64,000 nt of DNA, from NCBI RefSeq assembly GCF_006124995.1, contig NZ_QEWN01000114.1, positions 24,546-88,545 of the forward strand, in the 5' to 3' direction. Below the pieces are notes generated by a model, which was not told the DNA's origin, ran no database searches, and saw only the letters and a list, made by a program, of their open reading frames with translations. Positions 41,086 to 55,766 of the stretch are shown one piece after another. The translations under genes and the position numbers were made by a program. Source of the stretch: Vibrio sp. Hep-1b-8 (lineage in GTDB: Bacteria; Pseudomonadota; Gammaproteobacteria; Enterobacterales; Vibrionaceae). Every line of letters starts with the position of its first letter. The first letter of the stretch is position 1.

Positions 41086-41520
41086 ATGATCCATATTATT
41101 ACAGGCAGCACGCTAGGTGGCGCAGAATACGTAGGTGACCACCTCAGTGATATCTTAGTTGAGAATGGCTTCGAGACTCAGGTCCATAACCAACCTGAGC
41201 TATCTGAGATAGAGAATCAAGGTACTTGGCTGATTATCACGTCGACTCATGGTGCGGGTGAATATCCAGATAATATCCGTCCATTTATTCAAGCGCTACA
41301 AGATACCCCACCTAAAATGAGTGAAGTGAAGTTTGCGACAATCGCGATTGGGGACTCAAGTTATGACACCTTCTGTGCCGCAGGTTTGCATGCCCACCAA
41401 CTTCTTGAAGACATAGGCGCAACGGCTATTACTGATTGTTTAACCATCGATGTACTCAGTCATGATGTGCCTGAAGATGCAGCAGAAGAATGGCTGAATG
41501 AGCTAATTCCGCAACTGTAA
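41086..41520 (+). CDS. mioC: MioC flavodoxin-like protein
   Basis: 144 aa. The flavodoxin FMN loop is [14 protein letters not shown] at the N terminus, and the second flavin-contacting segment is [14 protein letters not shown]. MioC is an FMN electron carrier reported to support biotin synthase. It lies directly beside oriC, as in many gammaproteobacteria, so its transcription runs towards the origin and stops at the hairpin after it. Confidence 0.95.
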   Translation: MIHIITGSTLGGAEYVGDHLSDILVENGFETQVHNQPELSEIENQGTWLIITSTHGAGEYPDNIRPFIQALQDTPPKMSEVKFATIAIGDSSYDTFCAAGLHAHQLLEDIGATAITDCLTIDVLSHDVPEDAAEEWLNELIPQL

Positions 41521-41528
41521 TCGCTAAC

Positions 41529-41557
41529 AAAGTGGCCATTCTCAAGGCCACTTTTCC
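41529..41557 (+). terminator. Terminator between mioC and oriC
   Basis: AAGTGGCC (41530-41537) pairs with GGCCACTT (41546-41553), followed by TTCC. The T tract is short, so read-through into oriC is possible. Confidence 0.65.
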
Positions 41558-41572
41558 TATCTACTACTGCTT

Positions 41573-41883
41573 TGTGAATAACTTTTCTTACTTCCCCGTG
41601 TACTGTTTGCTCATATTTTAGCCGCTCAGGCTGTGGATAAAGTTAGATCTATCCGGTGATTAACCTATAGTTATCCCAATAACAACTCTGATCCTTTTTT
41701 ACCCCTGTGAATAACCATCATTTTTGATCCCAGCTAATCCTCGATCTGATCAAGGTAAGATCACATGATATGATCCAAAAAAGATCCATGATCTTGTTGA
41801 TCATTTTTGAGTTATCCACAGAAGAGGCCGATCTTAATAATAGATCTAATAAAAGATCATATATATAGATCTTATATATATAA
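41573..41883. other. oriC: Chromosome I replication origin oriC
   Basis: Consensus DnaA boxes at 41573-41581 (TGTGAATAA), 41632-41640 (TGTGGATAA), 41706-41714 (TGTGAATAA) and 41812-41820 (TTATCCACA); a weaker TTATCCCAA lies near 41670. Then four tandem AT-rich 12/13-mers each beginning (A/C)GATC: 41829, 41842, 41854 and 41867, the DNA-unwinding region. GATC is very dense between 41640 and 41872, as expected for SeqA/Dam control. Position between mioC and mnmG matches oriC1 of Vibrio cholerae. Confidence 0.93.
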
Positions 41884-41998
41884 GTGATTTGCTCCTTTGT
41901 ATGAAAAGAGTCAAAAGCATTTTCTCTCTCGTTGAAAGAAGGTAGAATAGCGCTCTTTTTCTCTATCCAACTCTCTATTGAATATCTGAGGTCGGTTC

Positions 41999-43894
41999 AT
42001 GCTTTATCACGAAAAATTTGACGTCATTGTTGTGGGTGGCGGTCACGCAGGAACGGAAGCCGCACTCGCATCTGCTCGTACTGGGCAAAAGACGCTTTTA
42101 CTCACGCACAACATCGATACGCTGGGCCAAATGTCATGTAACCCAGCGATTGGTGGCATCGGTAAAGGCCACTTAGTGAAAGAGGTTGATGCTATGGGTG
42201 GCCTAATGGCCGAAGCGATCGATCATGCGGGTATTCAATTTAGAACACTTAACGCATCTAAAGGCCCTGCGGTACGTGCAACTCGCGCTCAAGCAGACCG
42301 CGCGTTATACAAAGCGTACGTCCGTCGCACACTCGAAAATGCACCAAATTTGACGTTGTTCCAACAGTCGGTTGATGATCTGATCGTAGAACAGGATCAA
42401 GTGGTCGGTGTCGTGACACAAATGGGTCTTCGCTTTCAAGCCAAAGCGGTTGTGCTGACAGTAGGAACATTCCTCGGTGGTAAGATCCACATCGGTATGG
42501 AAAGTTCGTCAGGTGGTCGTGCTGGAGATCCACCATCGATCGCCCTTGCTGATCGTCTTCGTGAAATGCCATTCCGAGTAGACCGACTAAAAACGGGGAC
42601 ACCTCCACGTATTGATGCCCGTAGTGTCGATTTTTCAGAGTTAGAAGTTCAGCATGGTGATAACCCTGCGCCTGTTTTCTCATTCATGGGGAATCGCTCG
42701 CAGCATCCACGTCAGAGCCCATGTTACATCACGCATACTAACGAACAGACGCACGACGTTATTCGTAATAACCTAGATCGCAGCCCAATGTACGCTGGTG
42801 TTATTGAAGGTATTGGACCTCGTTACTGCCCTTCAATTGAAGACAAAGTGATGCGTTTTGCCGATAAGAACAGCCACCAAATCTTTATCGAACCTGAAGG
42901 TCTTGATACTCATGAGTTGTATCCAAATGGTATTTCGACAAGTTTACCATTTGATGTTCAGGTACAAATTGTTCGTTCAATGAAAGGTTTTGAAAATGCT
43001 CATATCGTTCGCCCAGGCTACGCTATTGAGTATGATTTCTTTGACCCTCGTGATTTGAAACAGACTTACGAAACCAAATTTATTAATGGTTTGTTCTTTG
43101 CTGGCCAAATCAATGGTACGACAGGCTACGAAGAAGCGGCAGCACAAGGCTTGATGGCTGGTCTTAACGCGAGTTTGTACAGTCAGGACAAAGAAGGCTG
43201 GAGCCCTCGTCGTGATCAGGCATACATGGGCGTGCTTATTGACGACCTATCGACGATGGGAACGAAAGAACCTTACCGTATGTTCACTTCTCGTGCCGAA
43301 TATCGTCTGCTATTGCGTGAAGATAACGCGGATTTACGTTTGACTGCCCAAGCTCGAGATTTAGGTTTAATTGATGATGTTCGTTGGGCTCGCTTCAACC
43401 AAAAAATCGACAATATGGAGACAGAACGTCAGCGTCTAAAAGAGATTTGGATGAATCCTAATTCTACAGGTGTTGATGCTCTTAATGATCTTTTGAAAAC
43501 ACCAATGGCTCGTGAAGCGAGTGGTGAAGATCTTCTTCGTCGTCCAGAGATCAGTTATTCGCAACTGACAGAATTGGAAGCGTTCGCTCCGGCGCTTGAG
43601 GATCAACAAGCTGCTGAACAAGTGGAAATTCAAGTTAAGTACGAAGGCTACATCAAACGTCAGCAAGAAGAGATTGAGAAATCTCTTCGTCATGAGCACA
43701 CTAAGCTTCCTGTTGATCTTGATTACCGTTCTGTTAAAGGTTTATCTAATGAAGTTGTTGCTAAATTAAGCGAAGCTAAACCAGAAACCTTAGGCATTGC
43801 CTCTCGTATTTCTGGTATCACGCCTGCGGCAATTTCGATTTTGCTGGTTCATTTGAAAAAGCATGGCATGCTGAAAAAAGGTGAGGAAGAGTAA
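41999..43894 (+). CDS. mnmG: tRNA uridine-5-carboxymethylaminomethyl modification enzyme MnmG (GidA)
   Basis: 631 aa, full length. FAD-binding GGGHAG at 13-18 near the N terminus and the conserved [19 protein letters not shown]. It works with MnmE on wobble uridine 34 of several tRNAs. The C-terminal helical part that binds MnmE is complete. It overlaps rsmG by one base (TAATG). Confidence 0.97.
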   Translation: MLYHEKFDVIVVGGGHAGTEAALASARTGQKTLLLTHNIDTLGQMSCNPAIGGIGKGHLVKEVDAMGGLMAEAIDHAGIQFRTLNASKGPAVRATRAQADRALYKAYVRRTLENAPNLTLFQQSVDDLIVEQDQVVGVVTQMGLRFQAKAVVLTVGTFLGGKIHIGMESSSGGRAGDPPSIALADRLREMPFRVDRLKTGTPPRIDARSVDFSELEVQHGDNPAPVFSFMGNRSQHPRQSPCYITHTNEQTHDVIRNNLDRSPMYAGVIEGIGPRYCPSIEDKVMRFADKNSHQIFIEPEGLDTHELYPNGISTSLPFDVQVQIVRSMKGFENAHIVRPGYAIEYDFFDPRDLKQTYETKFINGLFFAGQINGTTGYEEAAAQGLMAGLNASLYSQDKEGWSPRRDQAYMGVLIDDLSTMGTKEPYRMFTSRAEYRLLLREDNADLRLTAQARDLGLIDDVRWARFNQKIDNMETERQRLKEIWMNPNSTGVDALNDLLKTPMAREASGEDLLRRPEISYSQLTELEAFAPALEDQQAAEQVEIQVKYEGYIKRQQEEIEKSLRHEHTKLPVDLDYRSVKGLSNEVVAKLSEAKPETLGIASRISGITPAAISILLVHLKKHGMLKKGEEE

Positions 43895-44526
43895 TGTCTC
43901 AATTACGCACTCAACTCGACTCGCTAATCGCTCAAACGACGCTTGAAGTTTCAGAGCAGCAACGTGATCAGCTCGTTGGCTACGTTGAAATGCTCAACAA
44001 GTGGAACAAAGCTTACAACCTAACATCTGTTCGAGATCCACAAGAGATGCTTATTAAGCATATTATGGACAGTATTGTTGTTAGTACTCACTTACAAGGT
44101 AGTTCCTTTATTGACGTAGGTACCGGCCCTGGTTTGCCTGGCATTCCTTTGTCGATAATGAACCCAGACAAACAATTCGTGCTACTTGATAGCCTTGGTA
44201 AGCGCATCCGCTTTATCAAGCAGGTTCTGCATGAACTTAAAATTGAAAACGTGACTCCGGTTCAAAGTCGAGTTGAAGAGTATCAACCTGAAGAGCTGTT
44301 TGATGCTGTACTGAGCCGAGCATTTGCATCGATGACCGATATGGTTGAGTGGTGTCATCATCTGCCAAAAACGGATGGCGGGTGTTTTCTTGCTCTGAAA
44401 GGACAATTACCACAGAGTGAGATTGAACAGCTACCTGAGTGGTGTTCTGTGACCGACATCAAAGCTTTGAGCGTTCCTCAATTGGAAGGTGAGCGTCATC
44501 TAGTAATCTTATCGCGCAAGGAATAA
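43894..44526 (+). CDS. rsmG: 16S rRNA (guanine527-N7)-methyltransferase
   Basis: 210 aa. The SAM-binding motif [17 protein letters not shown] and the N-terminal family stretch [17 protein letters not shown] are clear. It methylates G527 in the 530 loop; loss gives low-level streptomycin resistance in other bacteria. Translationally coupled to mnmG. Confidence 0.96.
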   Translation: MSQLRTQLDSLIAQTTLEVSEQQRDQLVGYVEMLNKWNKAYNLTSVRDPQEMLIKHIMDSIVVSTHLQGSSFIDVGTGPGLPGIPLSIMNPDKQFVLLDSLGKRIRFIKQVLHELKIENVTPVQSRVEEYQPEELFDAVLSRAFASMTDMVEWCHHLPKTDGGCFLALKGQLPQSEIEQLPEWCSVTDIKALSVPQLEGERHLVILSRKE

Positions 44527-44540
44527 AAGCGAGGTTCATT

Positions 44541-45314
44541 GTGGGAAAAATTGTAGCAATCGCCAACCAGAAAGGCGGGGTTGGTAAGACAACAACATGT
44601 ATCAACCTAGCCGCATCAATGGCCGCGACCAAACGTAAGGTCTTGGTGATTGATCTCGACCCGCAAGGCAATGCCACTATGGCGAGTGGCGTCGACAAGT
44701 ATCAGGTCGATGCCACTGCGTACGAACTCTTAGTTGAAGAAGTTCCGTTTGACGAAGTTGTATGCCGTAAAACCTCGGGCAATTATGACTTAATTGCTGC
44801 GAATGGCGATGTGACGGCCGCTGAAATCAAGCTGATGGAAGTCTTTGCTCGTGAAGTTCGTTTAAAGCATGCGTTGGCATCAGTTCGCGATAACTATGAT
44901 TTCATCTTTATCGATTGTCCTCCTTCTCTAAACCTTCTTACAATCAACGCTATGGCCGCAGCTGATTCGGTTTTGGTTCCAATGCAGTGTGAGTATTTTG
45001 CACTAGAAGGTTTAACCGCGTTAATGGATACGATTAGCAAGTTGGCAGCTGTTGTTAACGAGAATCTAAAAATTGAAGGGTTGTTGCGCACTATGTATGA
45101 CCCTCGCAACAGGCTATCAAACGAAGTATCTGATCAACTTAAAAAGCACTTTGGCAACAAGGTGTACCGCACTGTTATTCCTCGCAATGTTCGCTTAGCA
45201 GAAGCCCCAAGTCATGGTAAGCCTGCTATGTATTACGACAAATACTCTGCGGGCGCAAAAGCTTACCTAGCCTTGGCGGGAGAGATGCTTCGCCGCGAAG
45301 AAGTCCCTGCATAA
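44541..45314 (+). CDS. parA: Chromosome-partitioning ATPase ParA (Soj)
   Basis: 257 aa with a GTG start (SD GCGAGG). The deviant Walker A NQKGGVGKTT lies at 9-18, and the switch FIDCPPSLN and the Walker A' lysine are present. With ParB and parS it moves the origin of chromosome I to the pole. It lies 14 bases after rsmG. Confidence 0.96.
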   Translation: MGKIVAIANQKGGVGKTTTCINLAASMAATKRKVLVIDLDPQGNATMASGVDKYQVDATAYELLVEEVPFDEVVCRKTSGNYDLIAANGDVTAAEIKLMEVFAREVRLKHALASVRDNYDFIFIDCPPSLNLLTINAMAAADSVLVPMQCEYFALEGLTALMDTISKLAAVVNENLKIEGLLRTMYDPRNRLSNEVSDQLKKHFGNKVYRTVIPRNVRLAEAPSHGKPAMYYDKYSAGAKAYLALAGEMLRREEVPA

Positions 45315-45338
45315 CGACAACCAAAGGAATTCCGTCTC

Positions 45339-46220
45339 ATGTCTAAACGTGGTTTAGGTAAAGGGCTTGATGCCCTGCTTTCAACCAGCTCACTAGCGCG
45401 CGAAAAGCAAATGAGTGCCTTGCATAGCCAAGAGCTTTCATCGGATGGCAATCTGACTGATTTGAATATTAACTCCCTGAAACCTGGCGTTTATCAACCA
45501 CGTAAAGAGATGGAGCCAGAAGCTCTGGAAGAGCTCGCCGCTTCAATCGAGTCTCAAGGAATTATTCAGCCTATCGTTGTGCGTCAGGTTCAAGGCGATA
45601 AATTCGAGATTATTGCTGGTGAGCGTCGTTGGCGAGCTGCCCGTAAAGCCGGTTTAAAACAAGTGCCGTGTGTGGTGAAAAATGTCGACGATCGCGCAGC
45701 AATCGCAATGGCATTGATCGAAAATATTCAGCGCGAAGATCTGAATGTTATCGAAGAAGCGGTGGCATTAGATCGTCTTCAGGAAGAGTTTAATCTTACT
45801 CACCAGCAAGTTGCGGATGTTATTGGCAAATCTCGTGCTGCGGTGAGCAATATATTACGCCTTAACCAGCTAGAGAACGATGTTAAAACTCTCGTTGCTG
45901 AGAAGTTACTTGATATGGGCCACGCACGAGCTCTGTTAGCTTTGCAAGGTGAGCAACAGGTTGAGATCGCTCAGCAGGTGGCAAAGAAGCAATTGACGGT
46001 TCGCCAGACTGAACAACTGGTGAAAAAGTGCTTACAGCCGGCAGTTGAAGATAAAAATGATGACCAAGACGCCGAGATACAAGAATTGTCACAAAAATTA
46101 AGTGTAATCCTTGGGGGTAAAGTTGCTATCGTGCGCAACCTTAGCGGAAAGTCGAAAGTGACAATTAGTCTTGATGAGCCTCACAAATTAGAGCAACTGA
46201 TTGCCAAGCTAGAGAGCTAA
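45339..46220 (+). CDS. parB: Chromosome-partitioning protein ParB (Spo0J)
   Basis: 293 aa. The N-terminal CTPase core carries the conserved GERRWRAARKAG, the central HTH is LTHQQVADVIGKSRAAVSNILRL, and a C-terminal dimer domain ends in LEQLIAKLES. It binds parS sites; one parS-like site is in recF. The family's start sequence MSKRGLGKGLDALLS is present. Confidence 0.96.
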   Translation: MSKRGLGKGLDALLSTSSLAREKQMSALHSQELSSDGNLTDLNINSLKPGVYQPRKEMEPEALEELAASIESQGIIQPIVVRQVQGDKFEIIAGERRWRAARKAGLKQVPCVVKNVDDRAAIAMALIENIQREDLNVIEEAVALDRLQEEFNLTHQQVADVIGKSRAAVSNILRLNQLENDVKTLVAEKLLDMGHARALLALQGEQQVEIAQQVAKKQLTVRQTEQLVKKCLQPAVEDKNDDQDAEIQELSQKLSVILGGKVAIVRNLSGKSKVTISLDEPHKLEQLIAKLES

Positions 46221-46317
46221 ATGAGATAATTGATCTCAATCAATTATGTAAAAAACTATTTTTTGTGCGAAAGTTGTCGGTTTGTAAACAAAAATGTATC
46301 TTTTTGAAGGCTTTTAA

Positions 46318-46345
46318 TTGCAATAAGGTGCACTGACCGTATAAT
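46318..46345 (+). promoter_or_regulatory. Probable promoter of the atp operon
   Basis: TTGCAA (46318-46323), 16-base spacer, TATAAT (46340-46345), about 65 bases before atpI. The 190-base gap after parB contains no clear terminator. Confidence 0.6.
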
Positions 46346-46409
46346 TTTCGCCAATTTCCCAGCACAGAGTGAAGTCGTGCATAGTGGATATTACTAGAGG
46401 TACGAATAC

Positions 46410-46799
46410 ATGGTGGCTGCGTTAGCTAGACCAGGACGAGAGCTTGCTAAGCGATTGTTGTTGATCGAAATGGGCGCGGTTACGTTAGTGGCAGCAGGAA
46501 TGTCGATTGCTGTAAATACTGAATGGGGAGTTTCAGCGCTAATTGGTGGTAGCATTTTTGTTATTGCTAATGCTGTATTTGCCTTGTGTGCTTTTCTTTT
46601 TGTAGGAGCGCGCGCAGCCAAGATGGTTGCTGCGTTATTTTACACAGGGGAAGCACTAAAGATTCTCATCACAGTGGCACTCTTTTCCGTTGCTTACATG
46701 TATATGCAGGTGGAACTCGTTCCCCTGAAACTAACCTATTTGCTGGTATTAGGGATTAATATCTTTGCGCCAGCGCTATTCATTAACAACAAAAAATAG
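46410..46799 (+). CDS. atpI: ATP synthase accessory protein I
   Basis: 129 aa, four hydrophobic helices (LVAAGMSIAVNT, ALIGGSIFVIANAVFALCAFLF, MVAALFYTGEALKILITVALF, LTYLLVLGINIFAPALF). AtpI is a non-essential assembly helper for the c ring. First gene of the operon. Confidence 0.9.
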   Translation: MVAALARPGRELAKRLLLIEMGAVTLVAAGMSIAVNTEWGVSALIGGSIFVIANAVFALCAFLFVGARAAKMVAALFYTGEALKILITVALFSVAYMYMQVELVPLKLTYLLVLGINIFAPALFINNKK

Positions 46800-46804
46800 G
46801 ATGA

Positions 46805-47620
<816 letters not shown>

Positions 47621-47628
47621 TTTTTTAA

Positions 47629-47922
<294 letters not shown>

Positions 47923-47994
47923 TCATTGCTTTTCAAAGACAAGCATCGGTTTGTCATTGATTAACACTAAGTCCAATAAAGAGGGGTAGCTGTT

Positions 47995-48465
47995 GTGAAT
48001 ATGAACGCAACTCTGCTAGGTCAAGCAATCTCGTTCGCACTATTTGTGTGGTTCTGCATGAAGTATGTATGGCCACCAATCATGAACGCTATCGAAGAAC
48101 GTCAAAAGAAAATTGCTGACGGTCTTCAAGCGGCAGAACGTGCTGAGAAAGACTTGAATCTAGCTCAAGCTAATGCTTCTTCTCAATTGAAAGAAGCAAA
48201 GCGCACAGCAACTGAGGTCATTGAGCAAGCGAACAAGCGTAAGACTCAAATTCTAGAAGAAGCTCGTGAGGAAGCTCAGGCAGAACGCCAGAAAATCCTT
48301 GCGCAAGCAGAAGCTGAACTTGAAGCAGAACGCAACCGTGCGCGCGATGAACTGCGCAAACAAGTTGCAACTCTGGCTTTAGCTGGTGCTGAGAAAATCC
48401 TAGAGCGCTCTATCGATAAAGATGCGCACAAAGATCTTCTCGACAACATTACTGCAAAACTTTAA
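47995..48465 (+). CDS. atpF: ATP synthase F0 subunit b
   Basis: 156 aa with a GTG start at 47995 so that the protein begins [19 protein letters not shown], in register with MNLNATILGQ of E. coli. One N-terminal membrane helix and then a long charged coiled coil forming the stator stalk. Confidence 0.95.
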   Translation: MNMNATLLGQAISFALFVWFCMKYVWPPIMNAIEERQKKIADGLQAAERAEKDLNLAQANASSQLKEAKRTATEVIEQANKRKTQILEEAREEAQAERQKILAQAEAELEAERNRARDELRKQVATLALAGAEKILERSIDKDAHKDLLDNITAKL

Positions 48466-48479
48466 GTCTGGGGGCGCAC

Positions 48480-49013
48480 ATGGCTGATATGACTACTATC
48501 GCACGCCCCTATGCTAAAGCAGCATTCGACTTTGCTGTTGAAAAAGGCCAACTTGACCAATGGAGTCAGATGTTGTCTTTTGCAGCGGAAGTTGCCAATA
48601 ACGAACAAATTCATGAGCTTTTAACAAGTTCAATGTCTGCAGATAAACTTGCAGAAGTATTTGTTGCGGTATGTGGCGAACAAGTTGATGCGTTCGGTCA
48701 AAACCTAATTAAGGTGATGGCTGAGAATGGCCGACTACAGGCCCTTCCTGATGTATGTGCTGAGTTCTTGCTACTTAAGCAAGAGCACGAGAAAGAAATC
48801 AGTGTTGAAGTTACTTCAGCAACTGAACTTTCAGACCAGCAAAAAGCAGACATCAGTAGCAAACTTGAGACGCGTCTTGAACGCAAAGTCCAGCTGAATT
48901 GCAGCGTAGATGAGGCCCTACTTGGTGGGGTTATTATTAGAGCCGGAGACTTAGTCATCGATAACTCAGCACGCGGTCGTTTGAACCGTCTGAGCGATGC
49001 ATTGCAGTCTTAA
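48480..49013 (+). CDS. atpH: ATP synthase F1 subunit delta
   Basis: 177 aa, helical N-terminal domain starting [17 protein letters not shown] and the conserved ending [26 protein letters not shown]. It connects the b stalk to the top of the alpha3beta3 head. Confidence 0.96.
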   Translation: MADMTTIARPYAKAAFDFAVEKGQLDQWSQMLSFAAEVANNEQIHELLTSSMSADKLAEVFVAVCGEQVDAFGQNLIKVMAENGRLQALPDVCAEFLLLKQEHEKEISVEVTSATELSDQQKADISSKLETRLERKVQLNCSVDEALLGGVIIRAGDLVIDNSARGRLNRLSDALQS

Positions 49014-49026
49014 TGGGGATTGGAGC

Positions 49027-50568
49027 ATGCAACTTAATTCCACGGAAATTAGCGATCTAATCAAACAACGTATCGAATCTTTCGAAGTTGTTAGTGAAGC
49101 TCGTAATGAAGGTACTATCGTATCGGTAAGCGATGGTATCATTCGCATTCACGGCCTAGCGGACGTGATGCAAGGTGAAATGATTGAATTACCGGGTGGC
49201 CGTTATGCACTAGCACTTAACCTTGAGCGTGACTCGGTTGGTGCGGTTGTAATGGGCCCATATGCTGACCTTAAGGAAGGCATGAAAGTTACAGGTACTG
49301 GTCGTATTCTTGAAGTACCAGTTGGTCCTGAAATGCTTGGTCGTGTTGTTAACACGCTAGGTGAGCCAATTGATGGTAAAGGTCCAATCGAAGCGAAACT
49401 GTCTTCGCCTGTAGAAGTGATTGCACCAGGTGTAATCGACCGTAAATCGGTAGACCAACCTGTGCAAACTGGTTACAAATCTGTTGACTCAATGATCCCA
49501 ATCGGTCGTGGTCAGCGTGAGCTTGTGATCGGTGACCGTCAGACTGGTAAAACAGCAATGGCGATCGATGCAATCATCAACCAGAAAGACTCTGGTATTT
49601 TCTCAATCTACGTAGCTATCGGTCAAAAAGCATCGACTATCGCTAACGTAGTTCGCAAACTGGAAGAGCACGGCGCGCTAGCAAACACTATCGTTGTTGT
49701 TGCATCAGCTTCTGAATCTGCAGCGCTACAATACCTAGCGCCATACGCAGGTTGTGCGATGGGTGAATACTTCCGTGATCGCGGCGAAGACGCACTGATT
49801 GTTTATGATGATCTATCTAAGCAAGCGGTAGCTTACCGTCAGATCTCTCTACTACTAAAACGCCCACCAGGTCGTGAAGCATTCCCAGGTGACGTTTTCT
49901 ACCTTCACTCACGTCTACTAGAGCGTGCAGCTCGTGTAAGCGAAGAGTACGTAGAAAAGTTCACTAACGGTGAAGTGAAAGGTAAAACAGGTTCTCTAAC
50001 TGCACTGCCTATCATCGAAACTCAAGCTGGTGACGTTTCAGCATTCGTACCGACAAACGTAATCTCGATTACTGACGGTCAGATCTTCCTACAGACTGAG
50101 CTATTCAACGCAGGTGTTCGTCCAGCTGTTGACCCTGGTATCTCAGTATCTCGTGTTGGTGGTTCTGCACAGACGAAAATCATCAAGAAGCTATCAGGCG
50201 GTATCCGTACTGCACTAGCTCAGTACCGTGAACTTGCGGCATTCGCACAGTTCTCTTCTGACCTTGATGAAGCGACAAAGAAACAGCTAGACCACGGTCA
50301 GAAAGTTACAGAACTAATGAAGCAGAAGCAGTACGCTCCTATGTCTGTATTTGACCAAGCTCTAGTAATCTTTGCGGCAGAGCGCGGCTACCTAGCAGAC
50401 GTTGAACTAAGCAAACTGCTAGATTTCGAAGCGGCTCTACTATCGTTCGCTCGCGGTCAATACGCTGAATTTGCAGCTGAGATCGACAAGACGGGTGCAT
50501 ACAACGATGAAGTTGAAGCACAGCTTAAGAAGCTGACTGACGACTTCGTAGCAACCCAAACTTGGTAA
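49027..50568 (+). CDS. atpA: ATP synthase F1 subunit alpha
   Basis: 513 aa from the ATG at 49027 ([16 protein letters not shown]), preceded by GGATTGGAGC; the upstream in-frame codon at 48997 lies within atpH. P-loop GDRQTGKT at 169-176. Non-catalytic nucleotide-binding subunit. Confidence 0.97.
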   Translation: MQLNSTEISDLIKQRIESFEVVSEARNEGTIVSVSDGIIRIHGLADVMQGEMIELPGGRYALALNLERDSVGAVVMGPYADLKEGMKVTGTGRILEVPVGPEMLGRVVNTLGEPIDGKGPIEAKLSSPVEVIAPGVIDRKSVDQPVQTGYKSVDSMIPIGRGQRELVIGDRQTGKTAMAIDAIINQKDSGIFSIYVAIGQKASTIANVVRKLEEHGALANTIVVVASASESAALQYLAPYAGCAMGEYFRDRGEDALIVYDDLSKQAVAYRQISLLLKRPPGREAFPGDVFYLHSRLLERAARVSEEYVEKFTNGEVKGKTGSLTALPIIETQAGDVSAFVPTNVISITDGQIFLQTELFNAGVRPAVDPGISVSRVGGSAQTKIIKKLSGGIRTALAQYRELAAFAQFSSDLDEATKKQLDHGQKVTELMKQKQYAPMSVFDQALVIFAAERGYLADVELSKLLDFEAALLSFARGQYAEFAAEIDKTGAYNDEVEAQLKKLTDDFVATQTW

Positions 50569-50610
50569 TAGGTCGGTGGCAGTAATGCCACCAACTAATG
50601 GAGAGTAACG

Positions 50611-52916
<2,306 letters not shown>

Positions 52917-52934
52917 GGCTAACTAGGAGGCGAT

Positions 52935-53357
52935 ATGGCAGCAATAACCTTTCACCTAGACGTAGTGAGCGCTGAGAAGAAAATCTTCTCTGGTCGTGTT
53001 GAAACGTTTCAGGTGACCGGTAGCGAAGGTGAACTTGGTATTTTCCATGGACACACTCCGCTGCTAACCGCTATCACGCCTGGAATGGTGCGACTTGTTA
53101 AGCAGCACGGCCACGAGGAATTTATTTATGTTTCTGGTGGTATGGTAGAAGTTCAACCGGGTACAGCAACTGTACTGGCTGACACTGCTATCCGTGGTGA
53201 AGAACTGGACGCAGCTAAGGCTGAAGAAGCTAAGCGTTGTGCTCAAGAAGCAATTCAAAACCAGCACGGTGATATGGACTTCGCTCAAGCGGCTAGTGAA
53301 CTGGCTAAAGCCATTGCTCAGCTACGAGTAATCGAGCTGACAAAACAGCGTCGCTAA
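52935..53357 (+). CDS. atpC: ATP synthase F1 subunit epsilon
   Basis: 140 aa, N-terminal beta-sandwich ([33 protein letters not shown]) and C-terminal helical hairpin that can inhibit hydrolysis. Last gene of atpIBEFHAGDC; SD AGGAGG. Confidence 0.97.
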   Translation: MAAITFHLDVVSAEKKIFSGRVETFQVTGSEGELGIFHGHTPLLTAITPGMVRLVKQHGHEEFIYVSGGMVEVQPGTATVLADTAIRGEELDAAKAEEAKRCAQEAIQNQHGDMDFAQAASELAKAIAQLRVIELTKQRR

Positions 53358-53381
53358 TATACAGCGCTGTTTTAAAAGTGA

Positions 53382-53409
53382 TAAAGGCGGTCGTAAGACC
53401 GCCTTTTTG
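53382..53409 (+). terminator. Rho-independent terminator after atpC
   Basis: AAAGGCGGTC (53383-53392) pairs with GACCGCCTTT (53397-53406) and a T run. A second hairpin, ACAGCG / CGCTGT (about 53344-53370), spans the atpC stop. Confidence 0.88.
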
Positions 53410-53508
53410 CTTATTTTTTAACGTAAATTTTTCCTAATCAATTAACTAATTACCGATTAGTGTCTAAAATACCCCTCAGATTTAGAACTAGGTCCAACAG
53501 GTAACTCA

Positions 53509-54870
53509 ATGAAATTTAGCGCGGTCATTCTCGCAGCGGGTAAAGGTACTCGCATGTATTCTAATAAGCCTAAAGTGCTGCACACCTTGGCAGGTAAGCC
53601 AATGGTCAAGCATGTTATCGATACTTGTAACGGTTTAGGTGCGCAAAATATTCATTTGGTTTACGGCCATGGCGGCGACCAAATGCAGGCTGAGCTTGCA
53701 AGCGAGTCAGTTAACTGGATCTTACAAGCTGAGCAATTGGGGACAGGGCATGCGGTTGATCAAGCCTCTCCACACTTTGAAGATGAAGAAAAGATCTTAG
53801 TTCTTTACGGTGATGTCCCTCTTATCTCTGAAGAGACCATTGAAAGTCTACTTGATGCTCAACCAACAGGAGGTATTGCCCTTTTGACGGTCGTGCTTGA
53901 TAACCCTATGGGGTATGGTCGAATTGTTCGTCGCAACGGTCCTGTTGTCGCGATTGTTGAGCAGAAAGATGCAACAGAAGAGCAGAAGCTAATTAAAGAG
54001 ATCAACACCGGTGTAATGGTAGCAACTGGTGGTGATCTTAAGCGTTGGTTATCTGGGCTAAATAATAACAACGCTCAGGGTGAATACTACCTTACAGACG
54101 TTATTGCTGCTGCGCATGATGAAGGTCGTGCAGTTGAAGCTGTTCATCCTGTAAACCCTATCGAAGTTGAAGGGGTGAATGATCGTGCACAGTTGGCTCG
54201 TTTAGAGCGAGCTTTCCAATCCATGCAAGCTCGTAAGTTGTTAGAGCAGGGTGTTATGCTGCGTGACCCAGCACGATTTGATCTGCGTGGTGAGCTGCAA
54301 TGTGGTATGGACTGTGAAATCGATGCTAACGTCATTATCGAAGGTAACGTCTCACTGGGTGATAACGTCATTATCGGTGCGGGTTGTGTCCTTAAAGATT
54401 GTGAAATCGACGACAACACCATTGTTCGTCCCTACAGTGTGATTGAAGGTGCAACGGTGGGTGAAGAGTGTACGGTTGGTCCATTTACCCGTTTGCGCCC
54501 AGGTGCAGAACTGCGTAACGATGCGCACGTTGGCAATTTTGTTGAAGTGAAAAACGCTCGTATTGGTGAAGGTTCCAAAGCCAATCACCTAACGTACCTT
54601 GGTGATGCTGAAATTGGTCAGGGAACAAATATCGGTGCTGGTGTGATTACTTGTAACTACGATGGCGCAAACAAATTCAAAACAGTTATCGGTAATGATG
54701 TGTTTGTGGGTTCAGACTGTCAGCTGGTGGCGCCTGTAACGATTGCAGATGGTGCAACGATTGGTGCTGGAACGACGTTGACGAAAGACGTGTCAGAAGG
54801 CGAGTTAGTCATCACTCGAGCTAAAGAACGTAAAATTTCTGGTTGGCAACGTCCGGTTAAGAAAAAATAA
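53509..54870 (+). CDS. glmU: Bifunctional UDP-N-acetylglucosamine pyrophosphorylase / glucosamine-1-phosphate acetyltransferase
   Basis: 453 aa. N-terminal uridyltransferase with LAAGKGTRM at 8-16; C-terminal left-handed beta-helix hexapeptide repeats from about residue 255 ([22 protein letters not shown]) and the acetyltransferase site. It makes UDP-GlcNAc for peptidoglycan and LPS. It follows the atp operon, as in most enterics and vibrios. Confidence 0.97.
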   Translation: MKFSAVILAAGKGTRMYSNKPKVLHTLAGKPMVKHVIDTCNGLGAQNIHLVYGHGGDQMQAELASESVNWILQAEQLGTGHAVDQASPHFEDEEKILVLYGDVPLISEETIESLLDAQPTGGIALLTVVLDNPMGYGRIVRRNGPVVAIVEQKDATEEQKLIKEINTGVMVATGGDLKRWLSGLNNNNAQGEYYLTDVIAAAHDEGRAVEAVHPVNPIEVEGVNDRAQLARLERAFQSMQARKLLEQGVMLRDPARFDLRGELQCGMDCEIDANVIIEGNVSLGDNVIIGAGCVLKDCEIDDNTIVRPYSVIEGATVGEECTVGPFTRLRPGAELRNDAHVGNFVEVKNARIGEGSKANHLTYLGDAEIGQGTNIGAGVITCNYDGANKFKTVIGNDVFVGSDCQLVAPVTIADGATIGAGTTLTKDVSEGELVITRAKERKISGWQRPVKKK

Positions 54871-54892
54871 CCAATACCGCTAACTCAATGTG

Positions 54893-54919
54893 AAAGCCGC
54901 TATTTTTAGCGGCTTTTTT
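54893..54919 (+). terminator. Rho-independent terminator after glmU
   Basis: AAAGCCGCTA (54893-54902) and TAGCGGCTTT (54907-54916) with a T run. It also lies at the end of the convergent permease gene. Confidence 0.85.
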
Positions 54920-54932
54920 GTTTGTCTAACTA

Positions 54933-55673
54933 CTAATGACTTGGCACTTGAATGCGCTTTTCTAACCAACGGACTGCTTGTGAAACAATCAGTATCAGCA
55001 CTAAATATTCTATGACCAGAAATGTATAGATTTCTAAAGGTAAGTACTCATTAACCACCAGTTCATTGGCACGACGAGTTAAATCGCTAAGACCAATAAC
55101 ACTGACCAGTGAACTCATTTTGAGAATATAAACGAACTGATTGCCAAGTGGAGGTAGGATTTGTCTAAAAGCTTGCGGAAGAATCACGAAACGCATTTTC
55201 TGCCAATAGTTGAGCCCTAGCGCTTCGGCCGCTTCATGTTGTCCACGATTTATCGCTTGAATCCCACCTCTAAATACTTCCGCCATAAATGCGCTTTCCG
55301 CAATAGTAAGCGCGATAACACCCGCCCAGAAGTGATTTAGAGTGACATCTAACAAGGTCGGCATTCCATAGTAAACCCAAAGCAGTAGTACCAACACAGG
55401 TATAGAGCGAACCGATTCTACGTAGACTCGGTTGATCATTCTTAGAGGCTTTAGTGGAGAGAGTGCCGGTAATGAAACTAAGAAGCCTAAGGTCATCGCC
55501 AGCAACATACTGAGCAACGAAACCTGAATCGTATCGCTAAATCCAGCGACGAGAAACTTGAGGTTCGTTTGACCTTGTGACGTTGTTGGATCCAATACAT
55601 ACCAGCCCCATTGATAGTCTGAGCAGCCGGTTAGGAGTAGAGCGGAAACAATCGATAAATAACGAGAAGTCAC
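54933..55673 (-). CDS. Amino-acid ABC transporter permease with a lipoprotein-like N terminus
   Basis: 246 aa. The first 17 residues resemble a lipoprotein signal (SIVSALLLTGC with Cys 17) followed by a periplasmic-looking WGWYVLDPTTSQGQTN segment; then about five membrane helices with the coupling loop HEAAEALGLNYWQKMRFVILPQAFRQILPP. This N terminus occurs in other proteobacterial HisM-type permeases. It lies back to back with the binding protein at 55767, but no ATPase gene is near. Confidence 0.87.
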   Translation of the reverse strand: MTSRYLSIVSALLLTGCSDYQWGWYVLDPTTSQGQTNLKFLVAGFSDTIQVSLLSMLLAMTLGFLVSLPALSPLKPLRMINRVYVESVRSIPVLVLLLWVYYGMPTLLDVTLNHFWAGVIALTIAESAFMAEVFRGGIQAINRGQHEAAEALGLNYWQKMRFVILPQAFRQILPPLGNQFVYILKMSSLVSVIGLSDLTRRANELVVNEYLPLEIYTFLVIEYLVLILIVSQAVRWLEKRIQVPSH

Positions 55674-55766
55674 ATTACACCTTGCATTGACTAATAATAT
55701 TCCTTTGTAGCTGCTATGTTATCAAATGAACCGACGTTAAGCTTAATAAACTTAGGGATTAATATA

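Noticed and set aside
40822..41094. 90-codon minus-strand frame spanning attR and the terminator
   Set aside because: It crosses the island boundary and the start of mioC on the opposite strand; chance frame.
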